From assembly GCF_020742345.1 (NCBI RefSeq), contig NZ_DYXC01000112.1, positions 1-5,072 of the forward strand: a stretch of DNA of 5,072 bases. Direction: 5' to 3'. The DNA is from Enteractinococcus helveticum. Lineage in GTDB: Bacteria > Actinomycetota > Actinomycetes > Actinomycetales > Micrococcaceae. Each line of letters starts with the position of its first letter. Position 1 is the first letter of the stretch. Of the stretch, positions 1 through 5,072 are shown piece after piece. The notes below the pieces were generated by a model. The model was not told the DNA's origin. It ran no database searches and saw only the letters and a list, made by a program, of their open reading frames with translations. The position numbers were made by a program, and so were the translations under genes.

Positions 1-1
1 G

Positions 2-130
2 TCCGTCGAGGAGGTATTGGAAACACTCTCGCAGTGTTCAACACCCGGGTGGTCGACGTGGCAGATACTCACACCCGAACAGCGCAAGCAGGCGCTGGCG
101 GAATGTGTTGATCTTGGACACGACAGCTAG
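2..130 (+). CDS. C-terminal fragment of an unidentified protein
   Basis: An open frame enters from the left edge (first full codon at base 2) and ends at TAG 128-130, giving the last 42 residues of a protein. The fragment is mildly acidic, with a helix-like start (SVEEVLETLSQC), a Trp-containing middle (PGWSTW) and a probable second helix (TPEQRKQALAEC). I do not recognise the family. This frame was preferred over the other open + frame because its composition is protein-like, whereas the alternative is dominated by Arg, Ser and His. It has no visible signal or membrane segment. The next gene starts 163 bases downstream, so the two are probably not tightly coupled. The call rests on 42 residues only. 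Confidence 0.5.
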   Translation, partial: SVEEVLETLSQCSTPGWSTWQILTPEQRKQALAECVDLGHDS

Positions 131-154
131 ATAGCTTGTTGAACGCAGCTATCT
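129..154. repeat. 8-bp inverted repeat at the end of the first gene
   Basis: AGATAGCT (129-136) and AGCTATCT (147-154) are perfect inverted copies around a 10-base loop, overlapping the TAG stop of the upstream gene. As RNA this is an 8-bp stem with three G-C pairs. There is no T run after it, so it is a poor intrinsic terminator. As DNA it has the size and spacing of a dimeric regulator site. Partial copies of the half-site occur nearby: AGCTAT at 185-190 and AGATAGC at 210-216. Function is not established. Confidence 0.35.
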
Positions 155-293
155 CAAATATCCGGCACTTGACGACGGCCGATCAGCTATGTGAATGCGA
201 CTCTTCGCGAGATAGCACCTGGTATGCGCCGACATGTTGTAGTCACCACTGCCGAATGAATGGGCAACCTGGGCCCTGCCATAGGATGGGGCT

Positions 294-1298
294 ATGTGGA
301 TACGTGGCAGGCCCAAGCGCCAAACTAATAATGCCGAGCAGCGCACGCGGCTCAACCGTGTTGTGCGCTCGGTTCTTGGATTCTTTGCGGCACCGCGGAT
401 TGATATGCGTGAAGATTATGAAAAAGTGCGCAGATTCCAACGACACCTTGCCGCACCCCGTGTGACAACCAACCGGGCCGTCGACCACGAAGTGCCTTCC
501 GAATCGGGAACGCACCACATCCCGGTCAGAGTATTTCACCCCAAAGAACAAACCCGAGACGAGGTGCTGGTCTTTTTTCACGGCGGCGGTTGGGTCATCG
601 GAGATATTGAAAGCTACACCCCAACCTGTATCAACATGGCCGATCTGACCGGCGCCGTCGTCGTCGCCGTCGACTACCGGCTTGCCCCTGAATACCCGTT
701 TCCGGCCGGGCTTGAAGACTGCTATCAAATCCTGCGCAGATTATTAGATGACCCCAACCCGGTGGGCATTGCGGATGCCGACAAGATCGTACTGATCGGT
801 GACTCAGCCGGAGCCAACCTGGCGGCGGTCGTGTCACTGCGCTTGCACCAGGACGGCCACCGAGGTGTGGCCCGTCAGATCCTGTTGTACCCGGTCACAT
901 ATTGGGACCATGATCCGCACACCTCACCGTTCGACTCGGTACGTGAACACGGCGCGGGCCTGCGGCTGACCAACGCCGAAGTCCAAGCGTATTTTGACCT
1001 GTATGTTCCCGACCCCGCCGGCCGAAAAACATGGGAGGTGGCGCCCCTGATGGCACAGGATCTGACCAACCAGCCCCGTACCCTGGTCATCACAGCAGAA
1101 TTAGACTTACTACGAGACGAGGGCGAAGCCTATGGGCAAGCATTACGCGCGGCCGGAAACAGCGTGCATATTCACCGGGTCAACGGTGCCCTGCACGGGT
1201 TTATTGCCCTGCCCAGACTCTCTCGAGCGTTGCGGGAGGCCTACGAAGTGGTCACCGCATTCTTGGATGATGCCGACCAATTACAGGACCCGGCATGA
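294..1298 (+). CDS. alpha/beta hydrolase, hormone-sensitive lipase family (esterase/lipase)
   Basis: This 334-residue protein is a predicted serine carboxylesterase of the HSL (bacterial family IV) group, which cleaves short to medium acyl esters. The oxyanion-hole motif HGGGW is at residues 96-100 and the typical DYRLAPE follows at 127-133. The nucleophile motif GDSAG is at 169-173, with Ser171 as nucleophile. The likely catalytic Asp is Asp271 in ELDLLRDE, and the His is His301 in LHGF. All key residues are present and the length is normal for the family. The basic N-terminus (about residues 1-50) probably forms the cap helices. It has no signal peptide, so it is probably cytoplasmic. The ATG at 294 is fixed by an in-frame TAG at 282-284 and by AGGA at 283-286, 7 bases upstream. 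Its stop overlaps the acyltransferase start (ATGA), marking it as first gene of an operon. The natural substrate is unknown; the acyltransferase neighbour suggests a lipid, alcohol or sugar ester. Confidence 0.93.
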   Translation: MWIRGRPKRQTNNAEQRTRLNRVVRSVLGFFAAPRIDMREDYEKVRRFQRHLAAPRVTTNRAVDHEVPSESGTHHIPVRVFHPKEQTRDEVLVFFHGGGWVIGDIESYTPTCINMADLTGAVVVAVDYRLAPEYPFPAGLEDCYQILRRLLDDPNPVGIADADKIVLIGDSAGANLAAVVSLRLHQDGHRGVARQILLYPVTYWDHDPHTSPFDSVREHGAGLRLTNAEVQAYFDLYVPDPAGRKTWEVAPLMAQDLTNQPRTLVITAELDLLRDEGEAYGQALRAAGNSVHIHRVNGALHGFIALPRLSRALREAYEVVTAFLDDADQLQDPA

Positions 1299-2635
1299 CA
1301 CGACGCAAATGGGTGCGACTCGATAACGCTTCGAATATTTTCCTGGCGGCACGCAGTGAAACCGACACCAAGGTCTTCCGACTCAGTGCTGAACTGGATC
1401 ATGAGGTGGATCCTGAACAGTTACAAGCCGCACTTGATATAACGTACGACCGCTATACGCTGTACCACGCGGTGCTACGCCGCGCCATCTTTTGGTACTA
1501 CTTACAAGACAGTGATCTGCGCCCAACCGTGACCCCGGATGAGCAACCGACGTGCGCCCCCATCTATGACGCCGACCGCGCGGGACTGTTATTTCGGGTC
1601 ATATATCACCAGCAACGCGTCATCTTAGAAGTCTTCCACGCGCTGTCCGATGGCACCGGAGCGCTGTGGTTTCTCACGGATCTAGTCAGCCAATACATCC
1701 GGTTACGCTACCCGGACCGCCCCGCACGTACTGACGCTTCAACAGCTCAGCTCATTGCGCAACCTGGTGCTGCCGATGAGAATATCGCAGCACGAGACCT
1801 GTCCGTTGACAGCTTCGCCCAGTATTTCCGACGACGCAGCCTATCCGATGACCAGGTCACAGACATCGAAAGCGACGCAACCCTGACCACAACCACCAAG
1901 GTCTTCCAAGTCACCGGAACTCGCACACCCGACTACCGCACACGAGCCGTGGAGTTGACCGCATCCGCCAACGATGTGCTCACCTTGGCAAAAGCCGAAG
2001 GCGTGTCGATGACCATGTATCTCACCGCCCTGTTTTTTGAAGCAATCCGCCGTTCCACCGGTGGTCTCGGCAGGTCCCGCACGCTGGCGGCAACGATCCC
2101 CGTCAACCTACGCCAGTTCTTCCCATCGGTGTCGCCCCGAAACTTTTTTGCCACCGTGCGAGTCGAACACACCTACGGCCAAGGCCCCGACGATATTGCC
2201 TCAGTCGGCAGACAACTGGAACAACAATTTCGCCCGAAAGCCTCCCCGGAAGCACTGGGGAAAAAACTGCGCCGACTCACCCGGGCCGAACGCTCGCCGG
2301 TCTTACGCATCGTGCCCCGCCCCCTGAAAGACGTCATCTTGCGTGGCCTGAACTGGGCTAATAATCGCGGGCTGACCGTTTCAGTTTCTAATCTAGGACG
2401 CGTGACCCTGCCCGAAACCATTGATCCGCACGTGGGAGCCATGAGCTTTCACGTCTCAGCCGTGCGCCCACAGATGTGCGTGATGTCGCACGCCGGACTC
2501 TTGACCATCAGCTTCACCTCACCATTTATCGAAACTGATCACATCAGAGAATTCGCGCGCTACCTGACCGGCCAGGGCATTGCGGTCACAGTTGCTGCAA
2601 CCCGGGTCACCGAAGCAGAACTTGCTCAGGAATAA
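1295..2635 (+). CDS. alcohol acetyltransferase-like protein, CoA-dependent acyltransferase superfamily
   Basis: This 446-residue protein has the two-lobed layout of the chloramphenicol acetyltransferase/condensation-domain/PapA5-like superfamily, which transfers acyl groups from CoA or carrier thioesters to a hydroxyl or amine. The catalytic HxxxDG motif is present as HALSDG (residues 115-120; base His115, structural Asp119). The second lobe has PVNLRQFFP (269-277), then PRNFF (281-285), and SVSNLGRV (363-370), which are typical of alcohol-acetyltransferase-like proteins. I see no DFGWG motif of the kind found in peptide-synthetase condensation domains, nor a carrier domain, so it acts as a free-standing enzyme. 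It has no signal peptide or membrane helix. The ATG at 1295 overlaps the hydrolase stop by 4 bases and has AGGA at 1285-1288, 6 bases upstream. The family is fairly clear; donor and acceptor are not, and the name does not prove that it makes acetate esters. Confidence 0.85.
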   Translation: MTRRKWVRLDNASNIFLAARSETDTKVFRLSAELDHEVDPEQLQAALDITYDRYTLYHAVLRRAIFWYYLQDSDLRPTVTPDEQPTCAPIYDADRAGLLFRVIYHQQRVILEVFHALSDGTGALWFLTDLVSQYIRLRYPDRPARTDASTAQLIAQPGAADENIAARDLSVDSFAQYFRRRSLSDDQVTDIESDATLTTTTKVFQVTGTRTPDYRTRAVELTASANDVLTLAKAEGVSMTMYLTALFFEAIRRSTGGLGRSRTLAATIPVNLRQFFPSVSPRNFFATVRVEHTYGQGPDDIASVGRQLEQQFRPKASPEALGKKLRRLTRAERSPVLRIVPRPLKDVILRGLNWANNRGLTVSVSNLGRVTLPETIDPHVGAMSFHVSAVRPQMCVMSHAGLLTISFTSPFIETDHIREFARYLTGQGIAVTVAATRVTEAELAQE

Positions 2636-2639
2636 GACT

Positions 2640-3305
2640 ATGAAACGATGCTCCCAGTGCTCAGTGGAAATCGCAGGCGACTGGCAGAACTGCCCGCTGT
2701 GCGCCGAACCTACCCGAGGTCATGCTTCACCAAGTCCGTTTCCAAGCATTGGGCTGAACTTCTCACGACGCCACGTCTTTCGGTTGTTGTTTTTTGGTTC
2801 CTTAGCGATCATCATCGGGTCCTTTGCCGTTCAACTGTTGCTGGGCCGCGGCCCAGCTGAATTCGGTGCGGTGCGTTCCGTATGGCTCGGCGTGGTCACC
2901 ATGTGGCTGGTAGCGGTCATGGCGGTGCGCAAACGTCGCAACGTCGCCAAAAGCATTGTGTACCTGGTGCTGATCGTTGGACTGGTGTGTCTCTACTGGG
3001 ACTATCTCAACGGCTGGCAAGGATGGTCGTTGAACTATGCCATCCCCATTGTGTGTGGCTCCTCAATCATAGCGCTGCTGATCACCGTGAGAGCCATGCG
3101 AATGGAGGTAGGCAACTACATTATTTACAGCGGCATCACCATCCTGCTGGGCCTGTTGCCCATCGCGTTTTTAGTTTTTGGGTGGGTCACCACCACCCTG
3201 CCCTCGGCCATTTGTGTGGCCGTGAGCGTGCTCGCACTGGTCGTCATCCAGGTCTACCGTGGCGCTGAAGTCCGGCACGAACTTGCCAAACGCCTACACG
3301 TATAA
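2640..3305 (+). CDS. DUF6320-like membrane protein with N-terminal zinc ribbon
   Basis: This 221-residue protein opens with a four-cysteine zinc ribbon: Cys4, Cys7, Cys18 and Cys21 in a CX2CX10CX2C pattern ending CPLC. A Ser/Pro-rich linker (about 28-40) follows, then about six hydrophobic helices near residues 47-67, 79-96, 104-120, 133-150, 160-183 and 186-206. The C-terminal tail is basic. This matches the DUF6320 type, which I know as a companion of alpha/beta hydrolase and alcohol-acetyltransferase-like genes in Firmicutes and actinobacteria; no function is established. It begins 4 bases after the acyltransferase stop. ATG 2640 was chosen over an upstream in-frame TTG (2580) because AGGA at 2628-2631 lies 8 bases before it and the zinc ribbon then sits at the N-terminus. 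It may anchor, regulate or supply substrate to the two enzymes, but this is inferred from gene order alone. Confidence 0.82.
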   Translation: MKRCSQCSVEIAGDWQNCPLCAEPTRGHASPSPFPSIGLNFSRRHVFRLLFFGSLAIIIGSFAVQLLLGRGPAEFGAVRSVWLGVVTMWLVAVMAVRKRRNVAKSIVYLVLIVGLVCLYWDYLNGWQGWSLNYAIPIVCGSSIIALLITVRAMRMEVGNYIIYSGITILLGLLPIAFLVFGWVTTTLPSAICVAVSVLALVVIQVYRGAEVRHELAKRLHV

Positions 3306-3317
3306 GCCGCACAGCGC

Positions 3318-3323
3318 TAGACT
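3318..3323 (+). promoter_or_regulatory. candidate -10 box for the reductase gene
   Basis: TAGACT fits the TANNNT form of actinobacterial -10 elements and lies in the 79-base gap before the reductase, which would put the transcript start near 3330. The hexamer 17 bases upstream (TACACG, 3295-3300, inside the end of the preceding gene) is only a weak -35 match. No terminator is visible after the membrane-protein gene, so read-through from the upstream operon remains possible. Confidence 0.3.
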
Positions 3324-3384
3324 TTGAGACAGCAACCGCGTCTGGCATTTCGGCACGCGGGTCCCGCACCAGGAGGTTCACCTC

Positions 3385-3948
3385 ATGGGAACGCTGAGTT
3401 ATACCGTTACGATGTCGTTGGACGGCTATATTGCCGATACCAAAGGTGACTTCCAATGGGCCACCCCGAGTCCTGAAATCTTTGACGTCCACCTGCAACG
3501 CATGAGCGAAGTTTCCACAGAAATCATGGGGCGTAAGACCTACGAACTCATGCAGTTCTGGGATACCCACCCCGATTCCGACCAGGCCACGCCAGCCGAA
3601 AAAGTTTTTGGCCGTCTATGGCAGCACATCAATAAAATCGTTGTATCATCCACCTTGAGCCCAGCAGATATGGTCGCTGACGACGACGAACTCGTACCCC
3701 ACCTGGACGTTGAACGGATCCGGCGCATCGGCCAAGACGCTGATGGGGTGGTGGAGATCTTTGGCCCAACCACTGCCGCAGACGCGATCCGTGCCGGACT
3801 CATTGAGCGCTTTGAATTCTTTATTGTGCCGATCATCATTGGAGGCGGCCTCAAAGCCCTGCCCGATGGGGTGAAACTGGACCTTGAGCTTGTCAAACAG
3901 CGTATTTTCGACAACGGCACTGTCTATCTGCAGTACAAATATCCCTAA
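3385..3948 (+). CDS. dihydrofolate reductase family protein (RibD C-terminal fold)
   Basis: This 187-residue single-domain protein has the fold shared by dihydrofolate reductase and the reductase half of RibD. The N-terminal strand and loop MSLDGYIA (10-17) and the IMGRKTYE motif (47-54) are the usual NADPH-side signatures. The strand KIVVSST (84-90) follows. The C-terminal half has EIFGP (124-128), RAGLIERFEFFIVP (136-149), the glycine-rich IIGGG (151-155), and a tail (LDLELV, then GTVYLQY) typical of actinobacterial members. It probably binds NADPH and reduces a small pterin-like or unrelated substrate, but these stand-alone paralogues are mostly uncharacterised and it should not be called folA. 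The start is well fixed: perfect AGGAGG at 3371-3376, 8 bases before ATG 3385, placing SLDGY at the usual distance from the N-terminus. It is cytoplasmic and flanked by gaps of 79 and 142 bases, so it is probably monocistronic. Confidence 0.88.
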   Translation: MGTLSYTVTMSLDGYIADTKGDFQWATPSPEIFDVHLQRMSEVSTEIMGRKTYELMQFWDTHPDSDQATPAEKVFGRLWQHINKIVVSSTLSPADMVADDDELVPHLDVERIRRIGQDADGVVEIFGPTTAADAIRAGLIERFEFFIVPIIIGGGLKALPDGVKLDLELVKQRIFDNGTVYLQYKYP

Positions 3949-3982
3949 CATTTTTGTAGCGTTTTCAAATATTGGTTAGTTA

Positions 3983-4002
3983 AAGGTGGAACCTTGAAGG
4001 TT
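3983..4002. repeat. alternating AAGGT/ACCTT repeat upstream of the lemA-like operon
   Basis: Three short complementary blocks follow one another: AAGGT (3983-3987), ACCTT (3991-3995) and AAGGT (3997-4001). The central block can pair with either neighbour. The right-hand pair forms a 13-base palindrome, AACCTT-G-AAGGTT (3990-4002). The block overlaps GGAAC (3988-3992) and lies just before a -10-like TACGAT at 4010, where a transcription factor would bind to control the promoter. As RNA the stems are only about 5 bp, so a DNA operator is the more natural reading. Confidence 0.35.
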
Positions 4003-4015
4003 TTGTCGGTACGAT
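3988..4015 (+). promoter_or_regulatory. candidate promoter of the lemA-like operon
   Basis: TACGAT (4010-4015) is a good -10-like hexamer, 76 bases before the start codon of the LemA-family gene; the transcript would begin near 4022. For a housekeeping sigma factor, the -35 position holds TGGAAC (3987-3992), a half match. For an ECF-type sigma factor, GGAAC (3988-3992) is a classic -35 element, but the matching -10 (GTA at 4009-4011) is imperfect. The sigma class cannot be decided from the sequence. Confidence 0.35.
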
Positions 4016-4028
4016 TTGACGGTGTTTT

Positions 4029-4061
4029 CCACGCCTCACAGGCTGTGGCGAACTGTTTTTT
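4029..4061 (+). terminator. stem-loop plus T run in the leader of the lemA-like operon
   Basis: CCACGCCT (4029-4036) pairs with AGGC-T-GTGG (4040-4048), giving an 8-bp stem with a CAC loop and one bulged T (4044). A run of six T follows at 4056-4061, 7 bases after the stem. It could be the terminator of the reductase transcript. If transcription starts near 4022, it would instead be a 5' leader hairpin that could attenuate or protect the lemA-like message. The gap between stem and T run makes it a weaker than usual intrinsic terminator. Confidence 0.35.
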
Positions 4062-4090
4062 GTCCGAACAAGACCTAAGGAAGTGTTCTT

Positions 4091-4714
4091 ATGGATGGCT
4101 CGTTCCTGTCAGAATGGGCGCCAATTATCATCGGGCTGGTAGTTGTAGTCCTGATTATCATTTGGGGGATCGCCGTCTATAATCGGCTCGTCTCGGCCCG
4201 GAACTCTTCGAAAGAAGCACTCCAAGGCATTGACGTTGCTCTGGAAACGCGCTTTGACCAAATTAAAGCTCAAGCTGATGCAGCTTCCGGCGCCGTTCAG
4301 AAGGAAGTCGACCTGATTCTTACCTCGACCTCCCTACGTACCGGGCGAAGCATTCGTGATCTTGAAGTCGATGAAAAAGCCCAGCTGAATGCATCACTGC
4401 AAGACGCTGAGCAACTCCTGCTTCGACACATGCCCGCGGGTCCGGGTGCAAACGTATCTTTTGAAAACTATCCAGAAATGCAAACTCGGCACAACGTTGA
4501 ATTACTGCAGCGCACTATTAATGAGGTTGAAGAACGCTTACAAGCAGTGCGTCGTGTGTACAACCGGGCTGCTACTGATTACAACACGAAGCGTCAAGTT
4601 TTCCCGACCGTACTCATTGCAGGCATCCTCGGATTTCGCGAACATAAATTATTCGAGCTCACTGATGAACGCAAACGCCAGCAATACGACTTGGAAGGAT
4701 TTCTTGATTCATGA
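4091..4714 (+). CDS. LemA family protein
   Basis: This 207-residue membrane-anchored protein has the LemA architecture: a short N-terminal tail, one transmembrane helix (about residues 10-30), then a long helical domain facing away from it. The signature begins directly after the helix (YNRLVSARN at 30-38, then GIDVALETRFDQI at 46-58). The NYPEMQ block is at 126-131. The C-terminal core contains EVEERLQAVRRVYN (145-158), DYNTKRQVFP (163-172) and a GFREHKLFEL end (181-190). Length is normal for the family. LemA proteins are widespread but their biochemical role is unsettled; links to envelope functions are proposed. ATG 4091 is supported by AAGGAAG at 4077-4083, 7 bases upstream, and places the helix near the N-terminus. 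The stop overlaps the next gene by 4 bases, so the pair is one operon. Codons end in A or T more often than in the genes at the left of the window. Confidence 0.92.
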   Translation: MDGSFLSEWAPIIIGLVVVVLIIIWGIAVYNRLVSARNSSKEALQGIDVALETRFDQIKAQADAASGAVQKEVDLILTSTSLRTGRSIRDLEVDEKAQLNASLQDAEQLLLRHMPAGPGANVSFENYPEMQTRHNVELLQRTINEVEERLQAVRRVYNRAATDYNTKRQVFPTVLIAGILGFREHKLFELTDERKRQQYDLEGFLDS

Positions 4715-5072
4715 GCTCTCATCCTAAAATTTCCGTTCCGTCTTTTGACTCTGTATGGTCAGAAGTTAAGAAATCATCGACAAAAATCACCAATGATACT
4801 TCCTGGTTGACGACGTGGAACGCCAAATCCATTGGGTTGTTTATTCCGGTGATTATTGGCCTGGGACTTGTTGTGCTGTCAATGCTGTTCTTTTTCATTG
4901 ACTACGCAGTATTTGGTTTGTTGACCCTGGTGGTGGCAATACTTTGTATAGCGCCTCCGGTTGTCTACGCGATAAACCAGATGGGTAAAGCCTCTGGAAA
5001 ATACTCTCAAACTGTCGTTGCTCCGATGATTGAAGCTCTGATCGGTCAGCTGAGCGCACGTACCGTGACCGG
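4711..5072 (+). CDS. DUF3137-like membrane protein (N-terminal part, runs off the window)
   Basis: The frame starts at the ATG that overlaps the LemA stop (ATGA 4711-4714) and stays open to the right edge, giving 120 residues. GGAAGGA at 4693-4699 lies 11 bases upstream, slightly far but usable. A polar N-terminus (1-40) precedes two hydrophobic helices, about 41-62 and 65-87, joined by a very short turn (ID), forming a membrane hairpin. The part after the hairpin (GKYSQTVVAPMIEALIGQL, 95-113) resembles the region where the DUF3137 domain begins. Proteins of this type commonly follow lemA-like genes, and that context is the main support. Function is unknown. The bulk of the soluble domain lies beyond the window, so the family assignment is provisional. 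Translation is probably coupled to the LemA gene. Confidence 0.7.
   Translation, partial: MSSHPKISVPSFDSVWSEVKKSSTKITNDTSWLTTWNAKSIGLFIPVIIGLGLVVLSMLFFFIDYAVFGLLTLVVAILCIAPPVVYAINQMGKASGKYSQTVVAPMIEALIGQLSARTVT

Noticed and set aside
169..193. TTGACG (169-174) with TATGTG (188-193) as a promoter for the hydrolase operon
   Set aside because: Spacing is only 13 bases and the -10 match is weak; no good hexamer at 16-18 bases. The real promoter of the operon was not identified.
195..215. Six-codon frame (MRLFAR then stop) as a leader peptide
   Set aside because: No ribosome binding site, and no attenuator-type hairpin pair after it; frames this short arise by chance.
250..280. TGCC/GGCA/TGCC blocks as a switching hairpin before the hydrolase ribosome binding site
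   Set aside because: Stems are only 4 bp, too short to distinguish from chance.
136..465. 109-residue + frame spanning the intergenic region and hydrolase start
   Set aside because: Cys/His/Arg-rich product with no motif; it begins with TTG without a clear ribosome binding site and overlaps the hydrolase in another frame.
243..728. 161-residue open frame on the - strand antisense to the hydrolase gene
   Set aside because: It lies mostly within the hydrolase, whose catalytic motifs are intact; the antisense product has no recognisable motif and is rich in Arg/Asp runs caused by GTC-rich codons on the other strand.
2580..2639. TTG start that would extend the zinc-ribbon membrane protein by 20 residues
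   Set aside because: It would overlap the acyltransferase end by 56 bases; ATG 2640 has a well-placed AGGA and puts the zinc ribbon at the N-terminus as expected.
3540..3920. 126-residue - strand frame antisense to the reductase
   Set aside because: A Ser/Arg/Pro-rich shadow of the reductase gene, which has a perfect ribosome binding site and clear motifs.
3994..4182. 62-residue + frame starting TTG in the lemA-like leader
   Set aside because: It runs into the LemA gene in another frame and the product shows no family features.
4389..4727. 112-residue + frame inside the LemA gene
   Set aside because: Out-of-frame shadow with no motif; the LemA frame is unambiguous.

Overview
The window looks like chromosomal DNA from an actinomycete of moderate GC content. 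All genes lie on the + strand and are tightly packed. Strong AGGA/AGGAGG ribosome binding sites and 4-base ATGA overlaps are common. TTA leucine codons are used freely, which argues against a very GC-rich genus such as Streptomyces. The reductase ends in a pattern I associate with actinobacterial homologues. A mid-GC member of the Micrococcales is my best guess, but no marker gene is present to settle it.

Layout: (1) 2-130 is the C-terminal end of an unrecognised gene. (2) 131-293 is an intergenic stretch with an inverted repeat at its left edge. (3) 294-3305 is a three-gene operon. It encodes a hormone-sensitive-lipase-type alpha/beta hydrolase, an alcohol-acetyltransferase-like protein of the CoA-dependent acyltransferase (condensation-like) superfamily, and a six-helix membrane protein with an N-terminal four-cysteine zinc ribbon (DUF6320-like). 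The first pair overlaps by 4 bases and the second pair is separated by 4 bases, so translation is probably coupled. (4) 3385-3948 is a stand-alone dihydrofolate-reductase-fold (RibD C-terminal type) protein, probably with its own promoter. (5) 3949-4090 is a leader region with a small alternating repeat, a candidate promoter and a stem-loop followed by a T run. (6) 4091-5072 is a second operon: a LemA-family protein, overlapped by 4 bases by a DUF3137-like membrane protein that runs off the window.

The most interesting unit is the hydrolase/acyltransferase/zinc-ribbon membrane protein operon. It pairs an ester-cleaving enzyme and an acyl-transferring enzyme, apparently made in step, with a small membrane protein that could anchor or regulate them. 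Its substrate and role cannot be read from the sequence. The LemA/DUF3137 pair is a recurring bacterial combination whose function is also poorly understood. No RNA genes, CRISPR arrays, insertion sequences or phage genes were seen.
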